Position numbers and translations under genes: made by a program. This document shows positions 17,615 through 25,685 of a stretch of 64,000 bases of DNA, piece by piece. How positions within the stretch are numbered: position 1 is the first letter of the stretch; each line of letters opens with the position of its first letter. The DNA is from an uncultured Rikenellaceae bacterium (GTDB taxonomy: Bacteria > Bacteroidota > Bacteroidia > Bacteroidales > Rikenellaceae). Location: positions 248,001 through 312,000 of the forward strand of contig CALVFI010000010.1 of the NCBI GenBank assembly GCA_944326815.1, in the 5' to 3' direction. Below the pieces are notes generated by a model that was given only the letters and a program-made list of their open reading frames with translations, did not search any database and was not told where the DNA came from.

Positions 17615-18190
17615 ATGCTAAACATTGTGCTGTTCGGCCCTCCGGGTGCCGGAAAAGGGACACAGGCCGATAAACTGGTCGCCAAATACGGACTGAATCA
17701 TATCTCCACGGGCGAGGTCATCCGGGAAGAGATCAAAAACAATACCGCACTGGGACGCAGCGTCAAGGCATATATCGAACGGGGAGCCCTTGCTCCCGAT
17801 GAACTGGTGATCGACATCATCGCCGATTATGTGGATCATCACAACGAGGGTGCAGGACATATCTACGACGGATTTCCCCGCACCACACGGCAGGCCGAGG
17901 AGTTCGACCGCATTATGAAAGCACACGGCAAATCGGTGGATGTTATGCTTTCGCTCGAAGTGCCCGACGAGGAGTTGGTCAAACGTCTGCTTCTCCGAGG
18001 CAAGGAGAGCGGCCGAGCCGATGACTGCAACGAGCAGGTAATCCGCAACCGAATCGAGGTCTACAAAGCCCAGACGGCCGTCGTTGCCGATTTCTATGCA
18101 GCCCAGAATAAGCACCGCAAAATCAACGGACTGGGTACGATCGACGAGATCTTCGACCGTCTTTGCGCTGTCATCGATCAGTTGAAATAG
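17615..18190 (+). CDS. adk: Adenylate kinase, short-lid type
   Basis: Interconverts ATP + AMP and 2 ADP. Walker A is GPPGAGKGT at residues 8-16, the AMP site includes ISTGEVIREEI and YDGFPRTTRQAEEF, and the lid Arg residues lie in RLLLRGKESGRADD and the following NRIEVY. The 191-residue length and absence of the zinc-type lid insert mark the short form that is usual in Bacteroidetes. It has its own promoter and is separated by 130 bp from the ribosomal-protein operon. Confidence 0.96.
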   Translation: MLNIVLFGPPGAGKGTQADKLVAKYGLNHISTGEVIREEIKNNTALGRSVKAYIERGALAPDELVIDIIADYVDHHNEGAGHIYDGFPRTTRQAEEFDRIMKAHGKSVDVMLSLEVPDEELVKRLLLRGKESGRADDCNEQVIRNRIEVYKAQTAVVADFYAAQNKHRKINGLGTIDEIFDRLCAVIDQLK

Positions 18191-18273
18191 CCAAACGGTC
18201 CTATACTACCCAAGAAACATACTTTTTCTGACCGAAAGAGATTGTTTTACTTGTATTTCTCGAAACAGATACG

Positions 18274-18281
18274 TATCTTTG
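18274..18281 (+). promoter_or_regulatory. Promoter of the rpsF-rpsR-rplI operon
   Basis: TATCTTTG with a TTG triplet 20 bp upstream at 18251-18253, matching the -33/-7 arrangement of Bacteroidetes promoters. 42 bp before the rpsF ATG, leaving about 35 nt of leader. Confidence 0.75.
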
Positions 18282-18322
18282 CACCCGCATTTTGCATAAA
18301 CAAACCATAAAAAACTCATTTT

Positions 18323-18664
18323 ATGAACAATTACGAAACCGTTTTCATTGCCACTCCCGTTCTGTCGGATCAACAGGCACAGGAGATTTTCGGCAAATTC
18401 CAGGGTGTTATCACCGAGAACGGCGGTCAGATTGTGAACAAAGAGGATTGGGGCTTGCGTAAACTGGCCTATCCCATTCAGAAGAAGACCACCGGTTTCT
18501 ATTTCTTCATCGAGTTCACCGGCGAGGGAAGCCTCATCGAAACGCTCGAAACCCAGTATCGTCGCGACGAGCGTGTCATTCGTTTCCTGACGTTCAAACA
18601 GGACAAATACGCCGTTGAGTACGCAGAAAAACGCAGAAACAAAATCGCTAAAAAGGAGGAATAA
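18323..18664 (+). CDS. rpsF: Ribosomal protein bS6
   Basis: Small-subunit protein that binds 16S rRNA together with bS18. The 113 residues begin [18 protein letters not shown]. The segments [23 protein letters not shown] and [19 protein letters not shown] are diagnostic. First gene of rpsF-rpsR-rplI, the conserved order of this operon minus ssb. The leader is too short to show the S6:S18 autoregulatory element with confidence. Confidence 0.98.
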   Translation: MNNYETVFIATPVLSDQQAQEIFGKFQGVITENGGQIVNKEDWGLRKLAYPIQKKTTGFYFFIEFTGEGSLIETLETQYRRDERVIRFLTFKQDKYAVEYAEKRRNKIAKKEE

Positions 18665-18667
18665 ACC

Positions 18668-18940
18668 ATGGCAGCAAACGCACAATCCGAAATCAGATAT
18701 CTCAACCCTCCTACCGTAGAGGTTAAAAAGAAAAAATACTGCCGTTTCAAAAAGGCAGGCATCAAATACGTGGACTACAAGGACGGTGAGTTCCTGAAGA
18801 AGTTCCTCAACGAGCAGGGAAAACTGTTGCCCCGCCGTCTGACCGGAACCTCTCAGAAATTCCAGAAGAAAGTGGCCCAGGCAGTGAAACGTGCACGTCA
18901 CCTTGCCATCCTGCCCTTCGTAACCGATTTGATGAAATAA
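18668..18940 (+). CDS. rpsR: Ribosomal protein bS18
   Basis: Partner of bS6 on the platform of the 30S subunit. 90 residues; [51 protein letters not shown] are the family's core. The single N-terminal Cys (YCRF) is of the non-CxxC form. It is 3 bp after rpsF and 18 bp before rplI. Confidence 0.98.
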   Translation: MAANAQSEIRYLNPPTVEVKKKKYCRFKKAGIKYVDYKDGEFLKKFLNEQGKLLPRRLTGTSQKFQKKVAQAVKRARHLAILPFVTDLMK

Positions 18941-18958
18941 TAAACAGGAGGACAAACC

Positions 18959-19396
18959 ATGGAAGTAATTCTCGTAAAAGACGTAGAGAATCTGGGTTAC
19001 GCCGATGAAATCGTAAACGTAAAACCCGGATACGCCAATAATTACCTGATTCCGCAAGGCTATGCCAAAGCCGCTACCGTTTCGGCCAAGAAGGTTCTCG
19101 CTGAGACCATCAAACAACGGGCTCACAAAGAGGCCAAATTGGTTGCCGACGCAGAAGCTTTGGTTGCCAAACTCGCAGAAACCGCGTTGGTTATTACGGC
19201 AAAAGCTGAAGAGGGTCGTATCTTCGGTTCCGTTACCGCAGCGAACCTCGCAGATGCTCTGGCTGAAAAAGGAATCACTGTTGACCGCAAGAACATCGAT
19301 GTAGAGAGCGTAAAAACCGTAGGCGAATATGAAGCCAACGTAAAAATCTACAAGAATATCAAAGGTACTGTAAAATTCTCGGTTGTTGCCGAATAA
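18959..19396 (+). CDS. rplI: Ribosomal protein bL9
   Basis: Large-subunit protein with an N-terminal rRNA-binding domain (MEVILVKDVENLGYADEIVNVKPGYANNYLIPQG), a long connecting helix rich in Ala, Lys and Glu (about residues 40-75) and a C-terminal domain (GRIFGSVTAANLADAL). 145 residues, normal length. Last gene of the operon, followed by a strong terminator. Confidence 0.98.
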   Translation: MEVILVKDVENLGYADEIVNVKPGYANNYLIPQGYAKAATVSAKKVLAETIKQRAHKEAKLVADAEALVAKLAETALVITAKAEEGRIFGSVTAANLADALAEKGITVDRKNIDVESVKTVGEYEANVKIYKNIKGTVKFSVVAE

Positions 19397-19417
19397 CTTA
19401 CAGCATTCCATATAACA

Positions 19418-19455
19418 AGAGAGGCTTTCCATCCAGGAAAGCCTCTCTGTTTTTT
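19418..19455 (+). terminator. Terminator of the rpsF-rpsR-rplI operon
   Basis: Perfect 13-bp arms (19418-19430 and 19436-19448) with a 5-nt loop followed by GTTTTTT. It lies between rplI and the convergent ybaK gene. Confidence 0.88.
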
Positions 19456-19470
19456 AGCCGACAAAAGATT

Positions 19471-19947
19471 TCACAATAAATCGCAAACCGTCGCCGCCAC
19501 GAAACGGACAAGATCCTGTGGCGCAATTCGAAGCTGCAAGCCACGGACCCCGGCACTGACATATATATATGCGAACTCCATACAAGAGGTATGTATATAG
19601 GTAGGGAAGCTCTTTTTCATTCCGATGGGCGAACAACCGCCACGAATATACCCCGTCGTAGGCAGCAACTCCTTCATATGCAACATCTCCGCGCTTTTGT
19701 TTCCGGAGACCTTGGCTGCCGCTTTTAGATTCACCTCTCCGTCGCCGGGAATCACACAGACAAAGACTCCCGTCCGATCGCCACGCAAAACAAGCGTCTT
19801 GAACACCTGACGAATATCTTCACCCAATTGCTCAGCCACATGCGTAGCTGCCAGATGCTCCTCATCGACCTCATACGGCACCAACTCATAATCGATCTTA
19901 GCCCGGTCGAGCAATCGCGCCGCATTGGTTTTATTGATCTTTGCCAT
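19471..19947 (-). CDS. ybaK: Cys-tRNA(Pro) deacylase, YbaK/EbsC family
   Basis: Hydrolyses cysteine mischarged onto tRNA-Pro by prolyl-tRNA synthetase. 158 residues with KINKTNAARLLDRAKIDYEL, GEDIRQVFKTLVLRGD (catalytic Lys context), GDGEVNLKAAAKVSGNK and GYIRGGCSPIGMKKSFPTYI, the motif set that separates YbaK from the ProX and INS groups. Interestingly the window also holds the tRNA-Pro(TGG) gene, but they are 8 kb apart. Convergent with rplI. Confidence 0.93.
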   Translation of the reverse strand: MAKINKTNAARLLDRAKIDYELVPYEVDEEHLAATHVAEQLGEDIRQVFKTLVLRGDRTGVFVCVIPGDGEVNLKAAAKVSGNKSAEMLHMKELLPTTGYIRGGCSPIGMKKSFPTYIHTSCMEFAYIYVSAGVRGLQLRIAPQDLVRFVAATVCDLL

Positions 19948-19994
19948 ATTTCATCTACTCTTGCTCTTTGCGCACAATCTTCTTCATTGACTTA

Positions 19995-20037
19995 TAAAAA
20001 AATGCTACCTTATCATCCTTCGACAAGGCAGCATTTT
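19995..20037 (-). terminator. Terminator of glyA
   Basis: 13-bp arms (19999-20011 and 20025-20037, one mismatch) followed on the minus strand by a T run. It lies 24 bp after the glyA stop codon. Confidence 0.8.
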
Positions 20038-20060
20038 CAAACATCAGAGCATCATTTTTT

Positions 20061-21341
20061 TTACCAAGCAAATAAAGGATATTGGGCCATCATGGTCTCC
20101 ACCTCTTTCGCCACAGCAGCGATTACCTCCGGATTCTCCGGATCGCTCAGCACACGGTCGATCAACCCTACGATGGCATCCATCTGATCCTCCTTGAGAC
20201 CACGGGTCGTGATGGCTGGCGTACCGACACGGATTCCCGAAGTCTGGAACGGCGAACGGGTATCGAACGGTACCATGTTCTTATTCGTCGTAATCTCCGC
20301 TGCCACCAATGCAATCTCTGCCTTCTTGCCCGTAAGTTCCGGGAACTTCGTCCGCAGGTCGATCAGCATCAAGTGGTTGTCCGTACCGCCCGAAACAATC
20401 TTATAACCCCGTTTCACAAAAGCGGCTGCCATGGCCTGGGCATTCTTGATCACCTGTTTCTGATACTCCTTATAAGAGGGCGACAGCGCCTCACCGAAAG
20501 CAACTGCCTTGGCAGCAATCACATGTTCCAGCGGACCACCCTGCACTCCGGGGAATACAGCCGAATTGAGCAATGCCGACATCTTCTTGATCTCGCCTTT
20601 GGGTGTCGTCAAACCCCACGGATTATCGAAATCCTTACCCATCAGAATAATACCTCCGCGCGGACCACGCAACGTCTTGTGTGTCGTCGAAGTAACGATA
20701 TGGGCATATTTCACCGGGTTATCCAGCAGACCGGCTGCAATCATACCTGCCGTATGGGCCATGTCCACCATGAGAAGCGCTCCCACCTTATCGGCAATCT
20801 CACGCATCCGCTTGTAGTCCCACTCACGGCTATAAGCTGAAGCTCCGCCGACAATCAACTTGGGTTTATGCTCCAGCGCCAATTTCTCCATGGCATCGTA
20901 GTCAATTCGTCCGGTAGCCTCATCGAGTTTGTACCCTACGGCCTTGTAGAACAACCCCGAGAAATTGACCGGCGAACCGTGCGAAAGATGCCCTCCATGC
21001 GCCAAATCGAGTCCCATGAAGGTATCGCCCGGTTTAAGCACCGCCGTAAAAACAGCCATATTGGCCTGGGCCCCCGAATGAGGCTGCACATTGGCATATT
21101 CAGCCCCGTAAAGCTCTTTCAAGCGGTCGATGGCCAGTTGCTCCACCTGGTCGACCACCTGACAGCCACCGTAATAACGGGCACCGGGATAGCCCTCGGC
21201 ATACTTGTTGGTCAACACGGAACCCATGGCCTCCATCACCTGATCGCTGACAAAGTTCTCCGAAGCAATCAACTCTATACCATGTAGTTGACGTTTCCGC
21301 TCCTGTCCGATCAGATCGAATATTTTGGTGTCTTTGATCAT
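20061..21341 (-). CDS. glyA: Serine hydroxymethyltransferase
   Basis: PLP enzyme converting serine and tetrahydrofolate to glycine and 5,10-methylene-THF, the main one-carbon source. 426 residues: [37 protein letters not shown] at the N-terminus, [25 protein letters not shown] [14 protein letters not shown], and [15 protein letters not shown] with the Schiff-base Lys. The start at 21341 gives the conserved [18 protein letters not shown]. Monocistronic, with a terminator behind it. A TACCTTTA-like -7 element may lie near 21390, but this is weak. Confidence 0.97.
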   Translation of the reverse strand: MIKDTKIFDLIGQERKRQLHGIELIASENFVSDQVMEAMGSVLTNKYAEGYPGARYYGGCQVVDQVEQLAIDRLKELYGAEYANVQPHSGAQANMAVFTAVLKPGDTFMGLDLAHGGHLSHGSPVNFSGLFYKAVGYKLDEATGRIDYDAMEKLALEHKPKLIVGGASAYSREWDYKRMREIADKVGALLMVDMAHTAGMIAAGLLDNPVKYAHIVTSTTHKTLRGPRGGIILMGKDFDNPWGLTTPKGEIKKMSALLNSAVFPGVQGGPLEHVIAAKAVAFGEALSPSYKEYQKQVIKNAQAMAAAFVKRGYKIVSGGTDNHLMLIDLRTKFPELTGKKAEIALVAAEITTNKNMVPFDTRSPFQTSGIRVGTPAITTRGLKEDQMDAIVGLIDRVLSDPENPEVIAAVAKEVETMMAQYPLFAW

Positions 21342-21494
21342 AATAGTAAGTTATTTATTAGCTATTGTAACACTTTCCGGGTTAAAGGTATAAAAAAAGC
21401 GTCAAATCTTACCCATTCAGCACAATTTAAAACAGATTCGCCGCAAAAGGATGAATTTTACGGATTCGCAGGAGTTGCATCCGGATAATTTTGT

Positions 21495-21502
21495 TATTTT
21501 TG
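21495..21502 (+). promoter_or_regulatory. -7 promoter element of fabG
   Basis: TATTTTTG, 31 bp before the fabG ATG. It rules out the in-frame Met at 21491. Confidence 0.6.
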
Positions 21503-21532
21503 CACATTACAAACATTAAAACTGTTCTGATA

Positions 21533-22279
21533 ATGAAATTACTGGAAGGAAAAGTAGCCGTCATAACCGGCGCCGCACGCGGCATCGGCAAGGCCATCGC
21601 GCTTAAATTCGCTTCGGAGGGCGCCAATGTGGCATTCACCGATCTCGCCATCGACGAGAACGCACAAAACACAGAGAAAGAGATTTGCGCCCTCGGGGTC
21701 AAAGGGAAAGGATATGCCTCGAACGCTGCCAACTTCGAGGATACGGCCAAAGTAGTGGAAGAGATCGTGAAAGATTTCGGCCGCATCGACATTCTGGTCA
21801 ACAATGCAGGTATCACCCGCGACGGACTGATGCTCCGCATGAGTGAACAGCAGTGGGATATGGTCATCAATGTCAACCTGAAGTCGGCATTCAATTTCAT
21901 CCATGCCGTGGCTCCGATCATGGTGAAACAGCGCAGCGGCAGCATCATCAACATGGCCTCTGTCGTGGGTGTTTCGGGCAATGCCGGACAGGCCAACTAC
22001 TCCGCTTCGAAAGCCGGCATGATCGGCCTGGCCAAATCGATCGCCACGGAGCTGGGTCCGCGCGGCATACGTGCCAACGCCATTGCCCCGGGCTTCATCA
22101 TCACCGATATGACCAACGTACTTTCGGACGAGGTGAAAGCCGAATGGGCCAAGCAGATTCCGATGCGTCGGGGCGGCACCCCGGAGGATGTGGCCAATGT
22201 AGCTACCTTCCTGGCCAGCGATCTGGCAGGATACGTCACAGGACAAGTAATCCACTGCTGCGGCGGAATGAACTGCTAA
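21533..22279 (+). CDS. fabG: 3-oxoacyl-ACP reductase
   Basis: NADPH-dependent reduction of 3-oxoacyl-ACP in type II fatty-acid synthesis. 248 residues of the classical SDR fold: TGAARGIG (residues 12-19) for the cofactor, NNAG, the catalytic Ser in IINMASVVG, and YSASKAG with catalytic Tyr and Lys. The C-terminal GQVIHCCGGMNC replaces the more usual GQxLxVDGG end, with two Cys in place of VD. No other fab gene is adjacent. Followed by a terminator. Confidence 0.93.
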   Translation: MKLLEGKVAVITGAARGIGKAIALKFASEGANVAFTDLAIDENAQNTEKEICALGVKGKGYASNAANFEDTAKVVEEIVKDFGRIDILVNNAGITRDGLMLRMSEQQWDMVINVNLKSAFNFIHAVAPIMVKQRSGSIINMASVVGVSGNAGQANYSASKAGMIGLAKSIATELGPRGIRANAIAPGFIITDMTNVLSDEVKAEWAKQIPMRRGGTPEDVANVATFLASDLAGYVTGQVIHCCGGMNC

Positions 22280-22313
22280 ACAGACAACAGATCGACAAAT
22301 TTACTCTTCGAAC

Positions 22314-22347
22314 AGCTCGGGGCACTCCGTCTCCGGGCTATTTTTTT
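22314..22347 (+). terminator. Terminator of fabG
   Basis: Stem of 22314-22320 with 22333-22339 (one G-T pair), GC-rich, followed by A and seven T. The remaining 250 bp to the next gene contains no gene I can support; an 18-codon frame at 22375-22431 is too short to judge. Confidence 0.7.
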
Positions 22348-22598
22348 GTGCACATCCCGCAGCCACGCTGCAAAATGACGTATTATCCGCCGCCTAAACA
22401 AACGCAGAAGCCACGCAAAAGTCGTAAATAGAGCCTTTTGCAGTATACGGACGGGTGATTCGGGCTATCCCACCGTCACATTCGAACACTTTACGGTCAA
22501 AATTACCCGAGAGAACGGTCAATCAGAAAGTTGTACGATTACAATCGGAACGGAATTTGAATCCATTCCGTCGACAGCAATTTAAAAACTTTACAACT

Positions 22599-23237
22599 AT
22601 GACCGTAAAAAAATTAAGCTACCTGATGATCGCACTGACAGTGACGATCGTCTCCTGTCAGAAGGATCCCTCAACCTCCGATCTTCACAAAGACTATCTG
22701 GTCTACACGGCCTATGATACCAGTGTGAACTTCAGTGGGTTCAACACCTATTACATTCCGGACAGCATCCTGCTCATGACCGATGAATCGCAAGACGTTT
22801 ACTGGAGCGATGAAGATGCATTGGAAATCGTAAATGCCGTAGTCACTAACATGAACGCCTATGGGTACACCCGCACGGAAGACAAAGAGACGGCTGACCT
22901 CGGTATTCAGATGAGCTACGTCAAACAAGTCACCTACTTTGTCGGTTACGACAATCCCTATTGGTGGTGGTATTATCCCTATTACTGGTCGCCGGGCTAC
23001 TGGGGTGATTGGTACGGATGGCATTATCCCTATCAGGTCTACTATGGCTATACGGCAGGTTCGATGCTGATCGAAATGATGAATCTCGAAACCGGAACGG
23101 CCTCCCAAAAGAAACTGCCCGTCATCTGGGACAGCTACATCGGGGGTCTGCTCACCAACTCGGCCGAGCTCAACCTGACACGCTCGCTCCAAGCCGTAGA
23201 TCAAGCCTTCGAGCAGTCTCCCTATCTGAAAAAATAA
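22599..23237 (+). CDS. DUF4136-type lipoprotein with an aromatic tract
   Basis: 212-residue predicted lipoprotein. The signal peptide ends in the lipobox TIVSC with Cys 20. The domain pattern (YDTSVNFSGFNTYYIPDSI, then ADLGIQMSYVKQV, and a C-terminal WDSYIGGLL...AVDQAFEQSPYLKK) fits the DUF4136 family of envelope proteins with unknown function. Between them, around residues 123-155, lies a run made almost only of Trp, Tyr, Pro and Gly. The start at 22599 is the Met that begins a good lipoprotein signal. It is followed 30 bp later by a beta-barrel gene and is probably co-transcribed with it. Confidence 0.78.
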   Translation: MTVKKLSYLMIALTVTIVSCQKDPSTSDLHKDYLVYTAYDTSVNFSGFNTYYIPDSILLMTDESQDVYWSDEDALEIVNAVVTNMNAYGYTRTEDKETADLGIQMSYVKQVTYFVGYDNPYWWWYYPYYWSPGYWGDWYGWHYPYQVYYGYTAGSMLIEMMNLETGTASQKKLPVIWDSYIGGLLTNSAELNLTRSLQAVDQAFEQSPYLKK

Positions 23238-23267
23238 CTGAACGACAAACGCTAAATCAGAACAACT

Positions 23268-23900
23268 ATGAAAGCAAAAAAATACTTGGCGATAAAAACC
23301 GTTTTACTGGCTGCCCTGATGCTTGCGGCCATCCAGCCCAGCAAGGCACAAATCATGTACGACTCCTATTTCAACATAGACTGGCAGTATAACGTTCCGC
23401 TGGGAAAAGCCTTCGCCGATAAATCGTCCGGTTGGGGAATGAATTTCGAGGGCGGTTATTTCGTCACACCGAACATCACGGTAGGTGCATTCGTGGCCTA
23501 TCATACCAGCATCAAGTATATTCCGCAACAGACCATCGACCTGAGCTCCAGCTCGGCGATGACGACCAACCAGAAACATACGCTGTTCCAACTGCCCTTC
23601 GGTGTCTCGGGACGCTATAACTGGATGACGGAAAGCATCTTCCAGCCGTATGTCGGCATGAAGCTCGGCGCCAATTACGCACAGATGTCCTCTTATTATT
23701 ACGTCATCAAACATTACGAAGATACCTGGGGTTTCTACATGTCGCCCGAAATCGGCGTGAGCATCTTCCCCAATCCCTCGCAACGCATGGGATTCCACGT
23801 AGCCGCCTACTACAGCTACGCCACCAACTCGGGGAAAGTACTTACCTACTCGATGGACAATATTAACAATTTCGGCATCCGCGTCGGTATCTCTTTCTAA
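23268..23900 (+). CDS. Outer-membrane beta-barrel protein
   Basis: 210 residues: a cleaved signal peptide (about 1-25, ending SKA) and alternating amphipathic strands such as GWGMNFEGGYFVTPNITVGAF, HTLFQLPFGVSGRY and FQPYVGMKLGANYAQ, ending in an aromatic residue (FGIRVGISF), as needed for Bam recognition. This fits a small OmpX/OmpW-like eight-strand barrel. No function can be assigned. The gene pairs with the upstream lipoprotein and ends before a strong bidirectional terminator. Confidence 0.8.
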   Translation: MKAKKYLAIKTVLLAALMLAAIQPSKAQIMYDSYFNIDWQYNVPLGKAFADKSSGWGMNFEGGYFVTPNITVGAFVAYHTSIKYIPQQTIDLSSSSAMTTNQKHTLFQLPFGVSGRYNWMTESIFQPYVGMKLGANYAQMSSYYYVIKHYEDTWGFYMSPEIGVSIFPNPSQRMGFHVAAYYSYATNSGKVLTYSMDNINNFGIRVGISF

Positions 23901-23919
23901 AAGCAGGTCGACCATACAT

Positions 23920-23957
23920 AATAAGAGAAGCATCCCGCAAGGGATGCTTCTCTTATT
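23920..23957. terminator. Bidirectional terminator between the barrel and deaminase genes
   Basis: Perfect 17-bp arms (23920-23936 and 23941-23957) with a GCAA loop between two convergent genes. Confidence 0.87.
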
Positions 23958-23980
23958 ATTATCTGATGGCCAATGCCCTA

Positions 23981-24448
23981 TCAATACTCCACCTTATCCT
24001 CCTTGTCGCTCCACATCCGGAAAGCAGCCAACGCCTCGTCGCGTAACATCTCAACAGCCGGAACCCGCCGTTCAGCCGGAACAAGCGCAATTTCGTCATA
24101 AATAAAGGAATCATCGAAACCGATCTCCGCCGCATCGCTTTTCGTATTTCCATAATAGATTCGGGCTATACCAGCCCAATAGGCAGCCCCGAGGCACATC
24201 GGACACGGTTCGCAAGAGGTATAGAGTTCACAACCGTCAAGTTTGAATGCCCCGACAGCAGAACAAGCCGCCCGAATGGCCGTCACCTCGGCATGGGCCG
24301 TAGGGTCGTTCAGCAAGGTCACGGAATTCGACCCCCGGGCAATGATTCGACCCTCTTTCACGATAACCGCACCGAACGGTCCACCGCCTCGCTCTACGCT
24401 CTGCTTCGAGAGCGCAATAGCTTCTCGCATAAAATCTTCCTTTGTCAT
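23981..24448 (-). CDS. guaD: Guanine deaminase-like nucleoside deaminase
   Basis: Zinc-dependent cytidine-deaminase-fold enzyme of 155 residues. Zinc and catalytic motifs are HAEVTAIRAA and SCEPCPMCLGA. The rest of the sequence follows Bacillus GuaD closely: GGGPFGAVIVKEG, LNDPTAHAEV, AEIGFDDSFIYDEI and a KVEY C-terminus. Guanine to xanthine is therefore the likely reaction, rather than tRNA A-to-I editing (TadA). It is 12 bp downstream of the alcohol dehydrogenase gene and probably shares its promoter; the metabolic link between the two is unclear. Confidence 0.85.
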   Translation of the reverse strand: MTKEDFMREAIALSKQSVERGGGPFGAVIVKEGRIIARGSNSVTLLNDPTAHAEVTAIRAACSAVGAFKLDGCELYTSCEPCPMCLGAAYWAGIARIYYGNTKSDAAEIGFDDSFIYDEIALVPAERRVPAVEMLRDEALAAFRMWSDKEDKVEY

Positions 24449-24460
24449 ACTCCTCTCTCC

Positions 24461-25633
24461 TTATCGATACGATTCGGTGAATATATGAATCACATCATCA
24501 TCCGTCAGCGGAGCCGGATCGAGCATAAACAGCCCGCCCATCGCATCGCGCGCCAACTGAGCCAGACGCGGAAAATCCTCCGGACGAATTCCGTAATCCG
24601 ACATCTTGAGATCGTTCACTCCGCATTCGGCCTGCAGCCCCGCCAGCGCATTGACAAAGGCCATCGGCTTCTCCGCATCACTCAACCCCTCCATATTCAC
24701 GCCCAGGTTTCGCGCCATCTCGACAAAACGGTCGGATGCCACAGCGGCAAAATGACGGAAATAGGCCAACGAAATCATAATCAGACCGGCACCGTGCGGC
24801 AATCCGGGACAGAGACCGCTCATGGCATGTTCCAGCGAATGCTCTGAGGTACAACTCGAGGTAGACTCCACCATACCTGCCAGCGTATTAGCCAAAGCCA
24901 CATGGGTGCGTGCCTCCAGATTCGATCCATCGGCCACCGCCCGCGGCAGCCAATCGAACAACAATTTCATGCTTTTCAGAGCGAAAAGATCGCTCACAGG
25001 GGTTGCAATGTTAGCAATATACCCCTCCGCAGCATGGAAAAAGGCATCGAACCCCTGATAGGCTGTCAGATTGGCCGGCACGGAGAGCATCAGCTCCGGA
25101 TCGACAATTGACAGCACCGGAAAGGTCGCGTCGCATCCGAACCCCACCTTCTCCTGGGTTGCCTCGTTGGTAATAACCGTCCACGGATCGGCCTCGGTTC
25201 CTGTTCCCGCAGTGGTCGTAATGGCCACTATGGGCAACGCATCCACCACCTTCTTTCCATTGATGTAGTCCCAATAGTCGCCGCCGTTACGCGCCAGCAC
25301 AGCGATGCTCTTGGCCGAATCGATGGCACTTCCGCCACCCAATCCGATGACAAAGTCGCATCCCTCGCGTTTACAAAACTCCGCAGCCTCGTGCACATGA
25401 CTTTTCACCGGATTCGGCAACACCTTGTCGAACACCACCGCCTGCGTATCGCCATTCTGCTTCAGCAAAGCAATCACACGATCGAGATAGCCGTAACGCT
25501 TGACTGACTTGCCGTGGGTCGTCACAATCAGGGCCTTCTTCCCGGGCAACTTCACCGTAGCCAGTTCATTCAACTTCCCTGCTCCGAACAGGATGCGGGT
25601 AGGAATGTAATAATTAAACTCCGTCATAGCCAT
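24461..25633 (-). CDS. Iron-containing (group III) alcohol dehydrogenase
   Basis: 390 residues, resembling NADP-dependent butanol dehydrogenases. The dinucleotide region has GGGSAIDSAKSIAVLA and TTAGTGTEADPWTVIT. The metal site follows, with Asp in the mid-region, and His residues in EHSLEHAMSGLCPGLPHGAGL. The start is the Met at 25633 or, more likely, that at 25627. A TATCTTTA element (25667-25674, one mismatch to consensus) may be the promoter. The substrate aldehyde/alcohol cannot be read; in anaerobes such enzymes dispose of reducing power. Confidence 0.9.
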   Translation of the reverse strand: MAMTEFNYYIPTRILFGAGKLNELATVKLPGKKALIVTTHGKSVKRYGYLDRVIALLKQNGDTQAVVFDKVLPNPVKSHVHEAAEFCKREGCDFVIGLGGGSAIDSAKSIAVLARNGGDYWDYINGKKVVDALPIVAITTTAGTGTEADPWTVITNEATQEKVGFGCDATFPVLSIVDPELMLSVPANLTAYQGFDAFFHAAEGYIANIATPVSDLFALKSMKLLFDWLPRAVADGSNLEARTHVALANTLAGMVESTSSCTSEHSLEHAMSGLCPGLPHGAGLIMISLAYFRHFAAVASDRFVEMARNLGVNMEGLSDAEKPMAFVNALAGLQAECGVNDLKMSDYGIRPEDFPRLAQLARDAMGGLFMLDPAPLTDDDVIHIFTESYR

Positions 25634-25685
25634 ATGATTTGATATTTCAATTCCATTCGATTCCGGTAAAGATAATCTTTTCTAA

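Noticed and set aside
22375..22431. 18-codon frame MTYYPPPKQTQKPRKSRK
   Set aside because: Too short to distinguish from chance; it follows a terminator and has no clear promoter.
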